Assembly: GCF_030272615.1 (NCBI RefSeq)
Contig: NC_081415.1
Location: forward strand, 230,846,803-230,910,802
DNA length: 64,000 bases
Reading direction: 5' to 3'
Source of the DNA: Cryptomeria japonica
Taxonomy: Eukaryota; Streptophyta; Pinopsida; Cupressales; Cupressaceae
The notes under the pieces were generated by a model, which was given only the letters and a program-made list of their open reading frames with translations, did not search any database and was not told the DNA's origin. A program made the position numbers and the translations under genes. The first letter of the stretch is position 1; each line of letters starts with the position of its first letter. Below, piece after piece: positions 1-11,096 of this stretch.

Positions 1-124
1 TTAAAATTAAGAGGTTAATTATAGCTTGCCCTGATTGTAAAAATTTTAATTTTAAAACTAAGCGGTATCCCTTTGGCCCTAATTTTAAAAATTCTAATTT
101 CCTTTCATTTTCAAAAATTATGTT
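1..124 (+). other. Left flank: interrupted leader of the Tat-like Gypsy element
   Basis: AT-rich sequence with no ORF. The five bases before the 125-6730 element (ATGTT, 120-124) nearly match the five after it (ATGTC, 6731-6735). This stretch therefore belongs with the sequence that resumes at 6731, upstream of the gag reading frame there. Nothing else is recognisable, and its exact role (leader or LTR end) cannot be decided. Confidence 0.6.
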
Positions 125-930
125 TGTTGGCATATGCACACTCCAATGAGACATTGTAGGTGATTGAAGGTTTTGTCATTGATGGCAACCTTACAATCCT
201 ATGACACCGGCAAGGCATTCCACTAGCACTAGCAAGATCAGAGTCTACACCGGCACTCACATCACCGGCACCGGCAGTGAAAGGAAGCATACCGGCACAG
301 AAGCCGACATGGTTTTTTATTGTTTATATATTTTGTTTATTATTGTAAAATCTTTGTAAGCCGACTTGGCAAGTTATGAAATGACTCTTATATAAGAGAG
401 ATCATTGTAGAACATTTTGATATAGGAGAAAAATATATTTTAGGCGAAATAAGGCAGACCTATTATGCGAATTATAGGTTAAGGGTTTATGTAAGAAGCA
501 GAGCAGAAACCGGTATTGGATCTGGCATTATAGATGCTATCTTGAAGTAGTACAAGACACTGGATTTATATAATCCATTTTTGTAAGTCGGTGAGACTTC
601 CTATTTTGTATTTGAGCAGTGAGCTCTAGGCAGTTGGCCTTCCTACATGTGCAGGCCCCTCTTGTAGCAGTAATATTCTCTTATTGCCCAGTAAGTGAAT
701 ATTGTGGGTCACAAATCCCACCAAGGTTTTTCCCACACCGGGTTTCCTCGTTAAATCCTTGTGTTATGGTGTGTTTTTCATGTGGTTGTTTTTATCTCTA
801 TTTATTGCATTACTTTCTGTTTACCGGTACACAGTATTAATATGCTCTACATGTTTTAAGTTAAGAAAATTCTATAACCGGTTAGATACTGATTCACCCC
901 CCCCTCTCAGTATCTATGGGAATCCTAACA
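125..930 (+). repeat. 5' LTR of the non-autonomous element
   Basis: TG...CA bounded, 806 bp, repeated at 5922-6730. It carries a TATA-like box at 388-396, a C-run followed by TCTCAGTATC just before the end, as in the Copia LTRs of this window, and the shared box TTGTCATTGATGGCAA at 174-189. Short ORFs inside (619-840, 702-1061) are not considered genes. Confidence 0.93.
388..396 (+). promoter_or_regulatory. TATA-like box in the 5' LTR
   Basis: TTATATAAG lies about 265 bp into the LTR and is conserved in the 3' LTR near 6185-6193. In plant LTRs such a box sets the transcript start roughly 30 bp downstream, which would put R near position 420-425. Predicted from sequence only. Confidence 0.6.
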
Positions 931-932
931 AT

Positions 933-944
933 TGGTATCAGAGC
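933..944 (+). other. Primer binding site, Met-initiator tRNA type
   Basis: TGGTATCAGAGC begins two bases after the LTR end at 930. This is the standard plant Copia primer site complementary to the 3' end of initiator Met-tRNA. Confidence 0.9.
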
Positions 945-976
945 CTGGTCCTCTATTTTCAGAATCCTAACAGCTT

Positions 977-2134
977 GAGGAAGATCTTGACAATGGTAGA
1001 GATGGAAAATCTGATAAGCAACTTGAAGGAGCTCTCTCAGACTATGATGCAGAAAAATTGAAAAATATCAAACTAGAAGATGATCTAAAGGCTGCTCATG
1101 ATATTATTCAAGCACTTCAAGAGAATCTTACTATTTCAAGAAACAAGAGAAGAGAACTTTGTGAAAAGATGCAAAATGAAAATGATGAAAAAGAAACTCT
1201 TAATGATATGATAAACAAGTTGAAGCAAGAGAACATGACAACAAAGAGTGAGATGCAGGATATGACTATGAGATTTTCTAAAGAAATTGAAGATAGAAAG
1301 AAGAATGAAGAAGATTTGACCAGAAGACTAAGTGATGCTACAAATGAGAACACAAGACTTAGCTATGAAAATGATTTGTTGAAGATAGATTTGATGCACA
1401 CTCAAAATTACTCAAATGAACTGATGAGGCAAAAAGAAGTCTTAGAAAGAGAACTAAATACTGCAAATCAACATAAAGAAAAATTCAAGAAAAGCTCAGG
1501 AACTTGGTAACTTGCTGAAGAATCAAAAACCTAAAGGTGACACTTCTGGAATTGGCTTTGAAGTTGGTGAAAGCTTCGGTACTGCAAACACACAAGATCA
1601 TAGAAAACCAGTAAGACAACCTACTACTTATAAATTCAATGGCAAATGCTTTAACTGTAATAAGTATGGTCATAGAGAAAATGAATGTAGATCTAGAAAC
1701 TATCAGAATACCAATGCACCCACTGGTCAATGTTCAAAATGCAACAAAGTTGGTCATAATTCTGAGAATTGCAGAATGAATGTGAGATGTTATGTTTGTG
1801 GAAGATTTGGACACTTATCTAATCAATGTAGAACACAAACGGCATAGGTTATGGAAAGGCTATTCAGAAAAATAATGTGACTTGTTATGCATGTAACAAA
1901 ATTGGGCATATTGCTAAATTTTGTAGAAGCAAGTCCTCACCGGTAGACAACAAAGGTCCTAGTTTGAAAGGTAAAGAAAAAGTTGAAGAGGTTAAGCAAG
2001 AATTTTCAAAACAATAGATCAAGAAATCAGAACTGAATGTGGATAGGAATACTCCTCCACCGATAGAACCATGTAACACTCCACTGACAGGACAGAGTAG
2101 CACTCCACTGGTAGAAGTCTCTTCATCAAATTGA
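977..2134 (+). pseudogene. Gag remnant: coiled coil plus four CCHC zinc knuckles
   Basis: An open frame begins almost at the primer site, so the usual capsid part is missing. Residues encoded by about 1058-1490 are Lys/Glu/Asn-rich with heptad-like spacing, a probable coiled coil. A one-base gain in an A-run near 1490-1493 shifts the frame. Three knuckles follow: CFNCNKYGHRENEC, CSKCNKVGHNSENC and CYVCGRFGHLSNQC (about 1650-1830). A second frameshift near 1835-1845 precedes a fourth, CYACNKIGHIAKFC (1883-1924). A TAG at 2015-2017 and a final TGA at 2132-2134 follow. The CX2CX4HX4C spacing is that of retroelement nucleocapsids binding RNA. Four knuckles is more than the single one usual in plant Copia gag. 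Now a pseudogene. Confidence 0.8.
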
Positions 2135-2436
2135 AGAATTTTCTTTGAGGGTTTGGCAATCAATGAGACATATGCTATTATTCCCTCGGTTGATGGTAAG
2201 AAGTTGAAATTACTTCTATACCGGCAGATATGTTAAGTGATTACTTAACCAGTAGGCATTAAATGTGGTAGTTGGCAGATTGACATTATAAATTAATGTT
2301 TTTGGCTCCATTTCACTTCACCGAGCATTCAAACATTTGAAGAGCGTGAAATTTCCAAAGCTAAGGCTTTTCGTGCAAAGAGGCAAAGTTTTTTAGCGAT
2401 CAATCCTTCCAAAGGCAGAAAAAGTTATTTATAATC

Positions 2437-5400
2437 ATGGCATCCTCTTCTATACCTGAATTCATAGCAAACCCTACTATGGTCGAGGTAATAAAACACC
2501 CTAGGCCCATATTTCAGCTAGTTCCTGAGATAGCTAAAAAGGATGACAATGTAGGTGCTTTTTCCCAAATTCCCAAAAGAATTGTTTATGCAAAAGACCC
2601 TAGAATTTATATCCATTGCCATATAGAAGAATTAGGAGATGAAAAAATCAAGAACATGTACAAATCTGTTATCTGTGATGATTCCAGTAAAGTAAAACCT
2701 GAACACCAAATTATTGAAACCCTAGGATTCACAGAAATCCTCTGCATTCCAAAATTCCCCAAGGAAGTGATAAGGATAGTATTGAGAAGGGTACATGGTG
2801 AATTTTTCTAGCTAGATTCAATTCATAAAATTACCAAGGAAGCTGTGAAAGCTATAACAGGGTTACCTTCCATCGGTAGCAAACCAAACAAAACAAAGAA
2901 GGTCTCAAATGACCTGGTAATGAACCTAGCTGATGCAACATCCGACAAAAGGCCTCTAAGGGTTAATGATGTGACTGATACAAATGTGAGATTTTTTAGC
3001 ATGATTTTAGGATACAAAGCAACACATGTAAACTAGCTTAACTCAGTTTCCAGTTTATGCATAAAAGGTGCACATGATATGGTAAAAGAAAATGTGAAAA
3101 TTGATGTATGTGAATGGCTAAAGGATGAATTGATTGACAACTTAGGGAAAATCAATAAGGATAAGAAGGGAACATTTAGATTTGGTAACTTACTTGTATT
3201 CTTAATGCTTCACATAAGCAAACAGGTGCCCGATATAGGTATCAAGAACCTTGGATTTGACATACCGATAGGTAAACAATTATCAGACTTATTCAACAAC
3301 ATGGGTGAAAACAAGGAAAAGAATATCAATGAGTATTTTCAAGCACTAAAGGCCGGAATGAACAAAAGAATCAGAGTATCACAGAAAATTGTAAACAAAT
3401 ACAAAGATGACATATGTTTTGTGATTAAAAAGGATGAGATCTGGATGGAAGCAGTTGTCCCAAGAACAATTTGGGTTACTGAGATGGGTTATAAGACTAA
3501 TGACCATATCATTGAAACATATTCTAAAGCACTTTTGGAAGCACCAAATGAACCTAAGGAAGAAATATTTGGTAGTGCTGAGACCATTGAAAGCCAAATT
3601 CAATCTAAGAAGAGAGTAAAGAAAGTAGAAGCATCAGTGAGGAGAGGTTCAAGGCAGGCTAAGGCTATAAAAGAAGATGTACTAAAACAAACCGGTATCA
3701 CTGAAGATGAGTTACAGGCACAACAACCAAAAACTCACCTTTCACCGATAGCAACTTCTTCAGAGAGTGACATGCTAGCTGAATTTAAAAGAGTTGTAAG
3801 GGAAAGACAACCTTCACTGGTATCCACCCCCTCACCGAGAAGAACTAGACAAAAACAACAGGCAGTAAGGTCTCCGGTAAAGAAGACAACCCCAAAGAAA
3901 AAGCTAACACCTAAGAAGAAAAGGACTCAACAAAATATTTCTCCGATTGACAGACTATTGGATGAAATCATAGAAGAAGGAAAACTCAAAAACATAGAAA
4001 AATTATATGATACACTATCAGCAGATGAGAAAGAGCAAGTTGAAAACAATGTTATTTTACACCTAGATATCTATAATAAGTTTTTGATGGAAGTTGTAGA
4101 TGAACTACCAGATGAATTATTCAAGAGACTAGAAGCAAGAAGACAATCTATTGTAGAACTTGACAAGAAAATCAAAATTGAAAAATTACTTGTTGTCTAC
4201 CTAGCCAACTCTCCAAAAGAAATAGATAATCTAATTGCAAAAGCCAACCGGTCAGTATTCTCTACTGCACACCAACATATTGCACTAATGGTAGGAAGAG
4301 TAAAAGAGGTAACAGAAGAAACAAAAAATGGATGGGATATATTCCTTGTGGAGAAGGAAAAGCAGGAAGAGTACAGGAACCCCAAGCCTATCAAAGTCTA
4401 TCAAAAGGACAAAGACAAGGGTAAAGGAAAGGTTGGTGGACCTCCCAATATCAAAGTAAAAGATAACTTATCTCCATCGCCTTTGATTACTAGACTAGTA
4501 ACAACAACAGAAGACCAACCGACAGATGACAGTATGGATGTATCACAAAAGGATACTAATCCTAATCCTAAGGTACTATACATAGTGGATGTTGATACTC
4601 AAAAGGTCAACATTGTGATACACAATGACACAACCGGTAAGATTGACATGGCTAGTGAGCCACCGACATCTGACAATATTGATAACACTGAAGGAAAAGT
4701 GGAAGATGATAGCATAGGGAAACAGACAGAGACTAGAACAGATAAACAAACAGAGAGACAAGCAGAGCAACAGGCTCCGAAATAGGAATAGGTTCATGTG
4801 GAAATAGTGCCACCGACAATAGGAGAGAAACAAAAACCCTTGCTTAAGGAAATGGAAACACAGACTGACCTACCAGAGGTCACTACAAGCATGGTTACTT
4901 CCTCCACCGGTGGAATTCAAAATGTTGGTTCATCCTCAGCAAATTACAAATCAACCAATGTAACTGAAGTTCTTTTAGATTCTTTGAAGAAAATATCTGA
5001 TTGTAGTTCACAAGCTTATAAAGCTATAGATGACACAATCCCAATTTTGAGGATGATAGCTCCTAAATGCAACATAGATAATAAGGATTCTTTAAGTCAA
5101 CTTGACACTTTGTCGAAGTATATTACTGACAACACAGTGCCAGTTGAACAGATAAAGGAACAGGCATTTAAAGGCAGGATGGAAATTGAAAAACATAAAT
5201 TCTTTGAGAATCAAATAAAGAAGTGTACTAGGGAATTTGACACACTTCTACCGGAACTCTGTAACATATTGAAGGAATGTAAAACTCTATACAAAGATAC
5301 TTGCAAGACAAACTTTTTGACAGTGGACATAGATAAGAAGATGAGCAAAGTACAGGAAGAAATTATTAAACTTGTTGACAATTTTGTTAATTCACCTGAT

Positions 5401-5724
5401 ACATTATCAGTTTTTGAGAAAAAGATAACAAGTTTTGAGGAAGAGTTACTGAAGCTAGAGAGAGAAAAGGAGAGAATAATAAACAAGGCTAAGAACCTAA
5501 GACTAAGACTAAGTCCCAGACTGGAGCATCTAGCATTCTTGAGAAAGGAAATATCTGAAGCATTAGTACAAGGACAGAAAACATCGGCAGAGCATGTGCA
5601 ACAACTCACCGGTACAGTTCAAAGAAGAGAGGCAGCAATAAAAGACAATAAGAAATTTATGGAAAGCATAAATTTGGTTTTGGCGGATCTTTTTCAAATT
5701 GTAACCACCCAGTTACAAGGTTGA
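2437..5724 (+). pseudogene. Long unrecognised ORF broken only by TAG codons
   Basis: One reading frame of about 1,095 codons runs from ATG 2437 to TGA 5722-5724. Its only interruptions are four TAG codons at 2809, 3034, 4783 and 4789; there is no frameshift and no TAA or TGA. I do not recognise the family. The N-terminal 250 codons contain an ITGLP.IG motif that resembles the EVSRLPMDGE motif in the post-integrase ORF of the Gypsy element at 21.9 kb; the relation is tentative. Codons about 478-505 are Lys-rich (KKTTPKKKLTPKKKRTQQ), possibly nuclear-localising or nucleic-acid binding. Codons about 900-1040 are Glu/Lys-rich with probable coiled coil. No transmembrane segment, signal peptide or enzyme motif is visible. 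It could be a captured gene or an element-specific structural protein. Confidence 0.75.
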
Positions 5725-5753
5725 GGCAGAAAACTACAACTCTATTGACAACC

Positions 5754-5921
5754 TTTGTCATTGATGCCAAAGGGGGAGTAGTAGTATGAGAAAATAATCA
5801 GCAAAAGGCTTATCTTCTCAGGGGGAGCTCACATATTTTTGGTAACATTTTTGGTACACAATTTTGGATTACAAGTTTTGGAATTTTCTCATGAGTGTTG
5901 CCATCAATGCCAAAGGGGGAG
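5754..5921 (+). promoter_or_regulatory. Duplicated polypurine tract region
   Basis: Two copies of a box ending ATGCCAAAGGGGGAG lie at 5754-5778 and 5897-5921. The second abuts the 3' LTR and is the expected plus-strand primer for reverse transcription. Another G-rich stretch, CAGGGGGAGC, lies between them near 5819-5829. The same paired arrangement recurs in every Copia element of this window. Confidence 0.8.
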
Positions 5922-6730
5922 TGTTGGCATATGCACACTCCAATGAGACATTGTAGGTGATTGAAGGTTTTGTCATTGATAGCAACCTTACAATCCTATG
6001 ACACCGGCAAGGCATTCCACCAGCACTAGCAAGATCAGACTCTACACCAACACTCACATCACTGGCACCGACAGTGAAAGGAAGCATACCGTCACAGAAG
6101 CCGATAGGATTTTTTATTGTTTATATATTTTGTTTATTATTGTAAAATCTTTGTAAGTCGACTTGGCAAGTTGTGAAATGACTCTTATATAAGAGAGATC
6201 ATTGTAGAACATTTTGATATAGGAGAAGAATATATTTTAGGCAAAATAAGGCAGACCTATTATGCAAATTATAGGTTAAGGGTTTATGTAAGAAGCAGAG
6301 CAGAAACCAGTACTGGATCTGGCATTATAGATGCTATCTTGAAGCAGTACAAGACACTAGATTTATATAATCCTTTTTTGTAAGTCAGCGAGACTTCCTA
6401 TTTTGTATTTGAGCAGTGAGCTCTAGGTAGTTGGCCTTCCTGCATGTTCAGGCCCCTCTTGTAGCAATAATATTCTCTTATTGGCCAGTAAGTGAATATT
6501 GTGGGTCACAAATCCCACCGAGGTTTTTCCCACACTAGGTTTCCTCGTTAAATCCTTGTGTTATGGTGTGTTTTTCATGTGGTTGTTTTTATCTCTGTTT
6601 ATTGCATTACTTCCTATTTACCGGTACACAGTATTAATATGCTCTACATGTTTTAAGTTAAGAAAATTCTATAACTGATTAAATACTGATTGACCCCCCC
6701 CCCCTCTCAGTATCTATGGGAATCCTAACA
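5922..6730 (+). repeat. 3' LTR of the non-autonomous element
   Basis: 809 bp, collinear with 125-930, TG...CA ends. It differs from the 5' copy mainly by transitions, for example in the CCGG-rich stretch near 6050-6090. The longer C-run near 6694-6704 accounts for part of the length difference. Confidence 0.93.
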
Positions 6731-6952
6731 ATGTCATCCTCTTCCTCTAAAAAAGTTCAAATTGTGTAATCATTATTTTCTTGCATTTTGCATTACTCAA
6801 TTTTGTAAGCTTTGTTCTGATACTTCAAAATTCAAATTTCCCTCTAGTACACGAGTTTCACCACTATTATTCCTACCTATACTATCCATGTTAGATGAAG
6901 CATTTTAATTAAGGTCTCCAAAGGTTTAATTACTGAAGAAACGCAACCTAAT

Positions 6953-8605
6953 TTGGGTGACTTCTTTAATGAGGATCATGCTAATTCTTCCCATCCCAAT
7001 CATGTGCCTATTCACCCCATTGATGAATCCCATGATGAAGAAGAATCTTTAACTAGGGTCTCTATAGATAAACTTTCCACATTGGACAATCAATTTGATA
7101 ACTTTCAACAATGGATGTCCCAAGAATACCCTAATAGTGAAGCTCTTCCATTATTTCAAGGCCTTAAGTGCATGGTTCAAAGTGATAATAATGGAATTGA
7201 TATATTGTGTGGCATTGCACATATTGTTGATTCTAATTTCATGCCTATCAAGAGTTGTTCTGAAACCCTAGGTTATTCACAACCTTCAACATAAGTCAAT
7301 CCTTCAATTCCTTTGACTACTCTTATGAATAGTATTCATACTTTTACCTCCAACATCATGGCCACATCAACTCAAAGTGTCATTCCTACAACCATTGGTC
7401 ATGGGGGTAATCCTTCTTCTTCATTTAATCCTCCATCTTTACCTGTCTTCCATAAGTATTCATATTATTCCTCAACCAATCAATGTGATACAAGGGGGAA
7501 ATTCCTTCAACAACTTTGATCCTCCTTTGGTTGTCCCTTTTCCTACCCAATCATCACCTATGCCTACTTATCATAATGTCCCACCACCTTATTCTAAATC
7601 CATTCCTTCTTTCAATAACATCACACTACCCTCTCAATCAACTATGTCTAACATCCATTCTTCTACCCAAGTGACAATTAACAATCTTGCTCAAACTGTG
7701 TCTTCCTTACAACAACAAATTGCTTCTATGAGTCAATCCAAGTTTAGTGTGCCCACCTTTGATGTTGCGAGCCCACTTTCTCTTGATATTGTTAAAGCCA
7801 TGCCACCTAAACATGTTGAGATCCCTCAATTGGAACTCTATAATGGAAAAGGTGATCCTCTTATGCATGCCAAAACATTTCAAATCTTGTGTACCGATTT
7901 TTCTTATGATCAAAGATTGCTTGCAAAATTGTTTACAAGAACACTAAGAGATAAGGCTTTACAATGGTATTTCTCTTTTCCTTCTTATTCAATCACATCC
8001 TTTCAGCAACTAGCAAATGCTTTCATCCAACAATTTCAGAACAACATTGGTGCTAAAATCACTTTGACTAATTTAATGCATTGTAAACAAGGTGTTAAAG
8101 AAAAAGTGACTGATTTCATTGGTAGATATAAGCATTTGTCTGCTCAAATTTCTTTTCATGTACCTGATAATGATATTCAAAGAATTTTCATTTCTAATTT
8201 GCAAAAATATGTAAGGGAAAAGCTTCTTTTGTCAGAGTTTACTTCCTTTCTGTAGTTGTGTGCAACACTCCACAATTATCAACTGTTGTGAGTCAAATGG
8301 AGCAATTCACTCCTATGGATTTGACTGATAAGAGGGAGAGTGTTCAACAACCGTTTGGAAAGTTCAAACCAACAAAAAGCTTCATCAAGTTCAATGATAC
8401 AATCAACAACAACAATGTGAATGCTACAATAGGCGTGCCTTCTATTTCTAATTTTTTCCAAAGAGAAAGACAATTTACTTCTTTGAGTGAATCTTTACAT
8501 AGTATTATGTCTTAGTTCTTGCAAAGAAATGTTATCAAACTTCCTCCTATAAAACTAGTTGATCCTTCTAAACTTGCATCCCCTTATTTTGATAACAATT
8601 CATTT
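6953..8605 (+). pseudogene. Gypsy gag (Retrotrans_gag-like capsid), frameshifted
   Basis: Coding signal starts in the 6953 frame with an acidic N-terminus, has a TAA at 7292, continues to about 7490, shifts frame near the AGGGGGAAA run, then runs to a TAG at 8253. The capsid core (about 7800-8240) shows LELYNGKGDP, then a KALQWYFSFPSYSITSFQQL block and KQGVKEKVTDFIGRY, the pattern of plant Gypsy Retrotrans_gag domains in which a Trp-centred helix precedes a long-range helical bundle. After a further frame change it continues from 8258 with a TAG at 8513. The zinc-knuckle region near 8606-8670 retains HDTEKCF but has lost its other cysteines. It would have packaged RNA into particles; now inactive. 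Confidence 0.8.
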
Positions 8606-9370
8606 TGATAATTCAATCGTAAGCCTAGTCATGATACTGAGAAATGTTTCGCATTGAAAAATAAGAATCAAGATTTGATTGATAATAATACTATATCTGT
8701 GGCTGGATTGAATGATAAAGGGAATAAATTAGTAGCTCCTTCTAATCAAAATCTTAAGATTTTCACCGATCCCTTGCCTTCTCATACCTCTAACGTTATT
8801 GAGATTGTGCCTAATTCTTTCTCTTCTAAGGAATTCACCTCTATGGCTCCGAACTTTGTCAATATGGTAGAAAAACAAGATACGCCTAAGGATCCTTGTA
8901 TTACATTTGACCCTAGTGAGACCATTAGAGCACTTGATGGCCCTTTATACATAATTGTGAAGGTTAAGGATATCATTTGCCATGGTACCCTTATTGATCC
9001 CTCTTGCATGGTTAATGTCATCACTGAGGAGTATCTTTTCACTTTATGATTGCATAAACCAATATATGATGCTTCTAATGTGGTTGTAAATTTATTTGAT
9101 GGATTCTCTTGTCCTACCATTGGCTCTATCAACCTTCCTATTGAAGTTCATACTAAATCCATGGATGTTGACTTTGTTATCATACCCTCTTCCGAGAAAT
9201 TTTGAGTGAAGTTGGGCTATCCTTGGCTATCTTCCATGAAGGCTATTACTTCTCCAATCCACAAGTGTATGAAATTTCCTCACAATGGAGAAATCATAAC
9301 CGTGAACCATTGCTTATTTCGTCCATCCAAAAGAAGCCCCGATGTTCCTATTGATTTCTTTTGGCCTAAA
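8606..9370 (+). pseudogene. Gypsy retropepsin-like protease, degenerate
   Basis: The frame open from 8654 carries GPLYIIVKVKDIICHGTLID followed by PSCMVNVI near 8940-9025. In Tat/Ogre proteases this position is a D-x-G-S-S motif with the catalytic Asp; here the residues after Asp are P-S, so the active-site loop is altered. The frame is broken by TGA at 9047 and at about 9203 but continues in phase with a flap-like and C-terminal segment ending near WLSSMKAITSPIHKCMKFPH (about 9230-9280), matching the conserved W(I/L)xxxxAxxSxxHxxxKF end of this family. Inactive by stops and motif loss. Confidence 0.7.
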
Positions 9371-10344
9371 TAATTTCAATCTCTTCCATCAAGGAGCGAT
9401 GCTCTTTTTCAATCTTATAAAAGATAGAAGAAAGATATGATCTTATCCTTAAGTCAACCTAGATCCCCAACACTTGGTATTCCCATTATTCTTCAAGATG
9501 AGGTTCTTCTCCTCACGGATAGAACTAATCTCCCTCCTAAGGAAGATCGTCAACCTATTCCTATGGATGTCACTATACCTTCTCCTAAGGAGAACAACAA
9601 TATTCTTCCTAGGGTTAGACATGTATCTACTCCTCATGATGGACCTGGCTCCTTCCTACACCTAATATTTCTCCTTTATATGGTGCAGTTCCACCTCCTT
9701 CCTCTTATGAAGAGAAGAGGCCTTCTTCTCCTCTTTTTTAACCTCAAAGACCTCAACCTAAACCTTTAACTATCAAGGAGAGAAAAATTCCTACTTTTTC
9801 AAGTGTTCCTCCTCCTTATCATCCTTCCACTAAGACTCGACAGAATCATTGTGGGAGAGAAGGCCGATGAAGATGCTATGTTTGAGCTCATGAAGATATC
9901 CCTCAAAATACTCATTCTCTTCATACTCTGATAGTTGACTTGATTCCCTTTTCTCCTCAACAAGATGTTCAACCTACATCTCCAAATCATAAGTTACACA
10001 AAACATGTGATGGTTTTACTCCTATTGGTGTTCTTGCTCCTCTTTCTCTAAACTTTGATGAAGAAATGGGTGAAAATGTTATTCATGATGGTAATACAAC
10101 TCCTAATGCTTCTGATAGTGAGTATGAATATGTTGATGTGGACAAGCATTTATCAATTAAATTTTCACAAACCCTAATCCTAGCTCCTAGAATCAAACAA
10201 AGTGACTTACCACATGAGCATAGTCCTTGTTTGGATCTTGTGATAGTTCCATCTTCTATGCTCGATGTCGCTCCTCTGGCATGTTGCTCGCCTTCCCAAA
10301 ATAGTGATCAGAAAGATCGGGAGTTGGATGTCATGCTAGATTAG
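9371..10344 (+). pseudogene. Tail ORF downstream of protease, unknown function
   Basis: The frame of the protease continues from 9437 to 9769 as Pro/Ser-rich protein, then coding signal moves to another frame at 9940-10344. The end contains ESEYEYVD-like acidic sequence and a Pro/Ser/Leu segment ending DVMLD. A related ending (DDLLD before TAG at 54123-54125) is present in the second copy near 53930-54125, so the C-terminus is conserved within the family. No enzyme motif is visible. In an autonomous relative RT would follow protease; here this low-complexity protein takes its place. Confidence 0.55.
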
Positions 10345-11096
10345 CAATATTAGCATTGTAGATCTTCTCTCTCTCTTTTCGTGCTCTTTTGTGACCATTC
10401 TTCTATGTGTATCCTTGTTCTTCTATTGTTCCCTTAATGTCTACTTGGGGATGATGCAAAGCATTGAGATCTTTTCTTGATATCTTTCATGTTGAATCAA
10501 AAGACATCCTCTCTTCCTTTTCTTCTAAGGTAGTGTCCTTCTTTTGGGAATGATGATTAATTATATGCACATATACATACATGATATACATGAGTTATCA
10601 TACAATATACTGACCCTGAGAAAAGAGAAACTACCTCGTGTTTTGTGTTCATTATCCTTGGGTTTATTTCTCAATTTGGGGTTAAATCCTTGTGATAACA
10701 TGCTCCCTCTCTTCTCTCTCTCTTGGTTGTATCCTACCTTAAAGCAATCACTCCCGATAAGGCGCACACGATTGCTTTAACATGGGGGCATACACTCCAC
10801 TCATATTTTCTTTCTTGATACTTATAATTACTTAGTGAACTTTGTTTTACTTTGTAATCTTTGGTATCCTTTCTTTCATGACTCATAGTGAGGGGAACTT
10901 TGCTACTTGGAGTCATGGTTCTCCCCTTCTCGATCTTCCCTTTTACTTTGTCAATTGAAGTCATAAGATCCTAAGTCTACTGGGGGCTTGGTGCATTTTG
11001 CCTCCTTGACATAGTAAAAGTCTTTCAATCTTGTTTCCTTGTACTTTACAGATAGTATTGGCATACGCTCATACTCTTGCTAAAGTGGGGGCTAAA
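10345..11096 (+). other. Untranslated region with polypurine tracts before 3' LTR
   Basis: No credible gene. TACTGGGGGCTTGG near 10978-10991 and AAAGTGGGGGCTAAA at 11082-11096 are polypurine-like; the second abuts the LTR and is the better candidate for the plus-strand primer. Remaining sequence is T-rich. Confidence 0.6.

Larger units (their letters stand above)
125..6730 (+). mobile_element. Non-autonomous LTR retrotransposon with zinc-knuckle and unknown ORFs
   Basis: A complete 6.6-kb element. Direct repeats of 806 and 809 bp both begin TGTTGGCATATG and end CCTAACA, with a near-perfect 5-bp target duplication ATGTT/ATGTC. A Met-initiator-type primer site follows the 5' LTR and a polypurine tract precedes the 3' LTR. 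The internal 5 kb holds a coiled-coil plus CCHC gag remnant and a second long frame. I find no protease, integrase, reverse transcriptase or RNase H on either strand, so mobility must have come from a partner. The primer site, polypurine box and LTR ends match the Copia elements elsewhere in the window, making a Copia relative the likely partner (inference). By eye the LTRs differ at roughly 35 sites (about 4%), many of them C-to-T or G-to-A changes, so the insertion is moderately recent. It sits inside the Tat-like Gypsy element. Confidence 0.92.

Noticed and set aside
933-944. tRNA gene fragment
   Set aside because: Only the 12-base complement of a tRNA end is present; position after the LTR shows it is a primer binding site.
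619-1061. Overlapping ORFs of 73 and 119 residues
   Set aside because: Span the 5' LTR end and primer site; the 3' LTR copy does not keep them open.
2437-5724. Suppressor-tRNA or alternative-code readthrough as the main explanation for TAG-only stops
   Set aside because: The gag remnant of the same element has frameshifts, and other elements here have TAA and TGA stops as well; methylation-driven decay is the simpler view.
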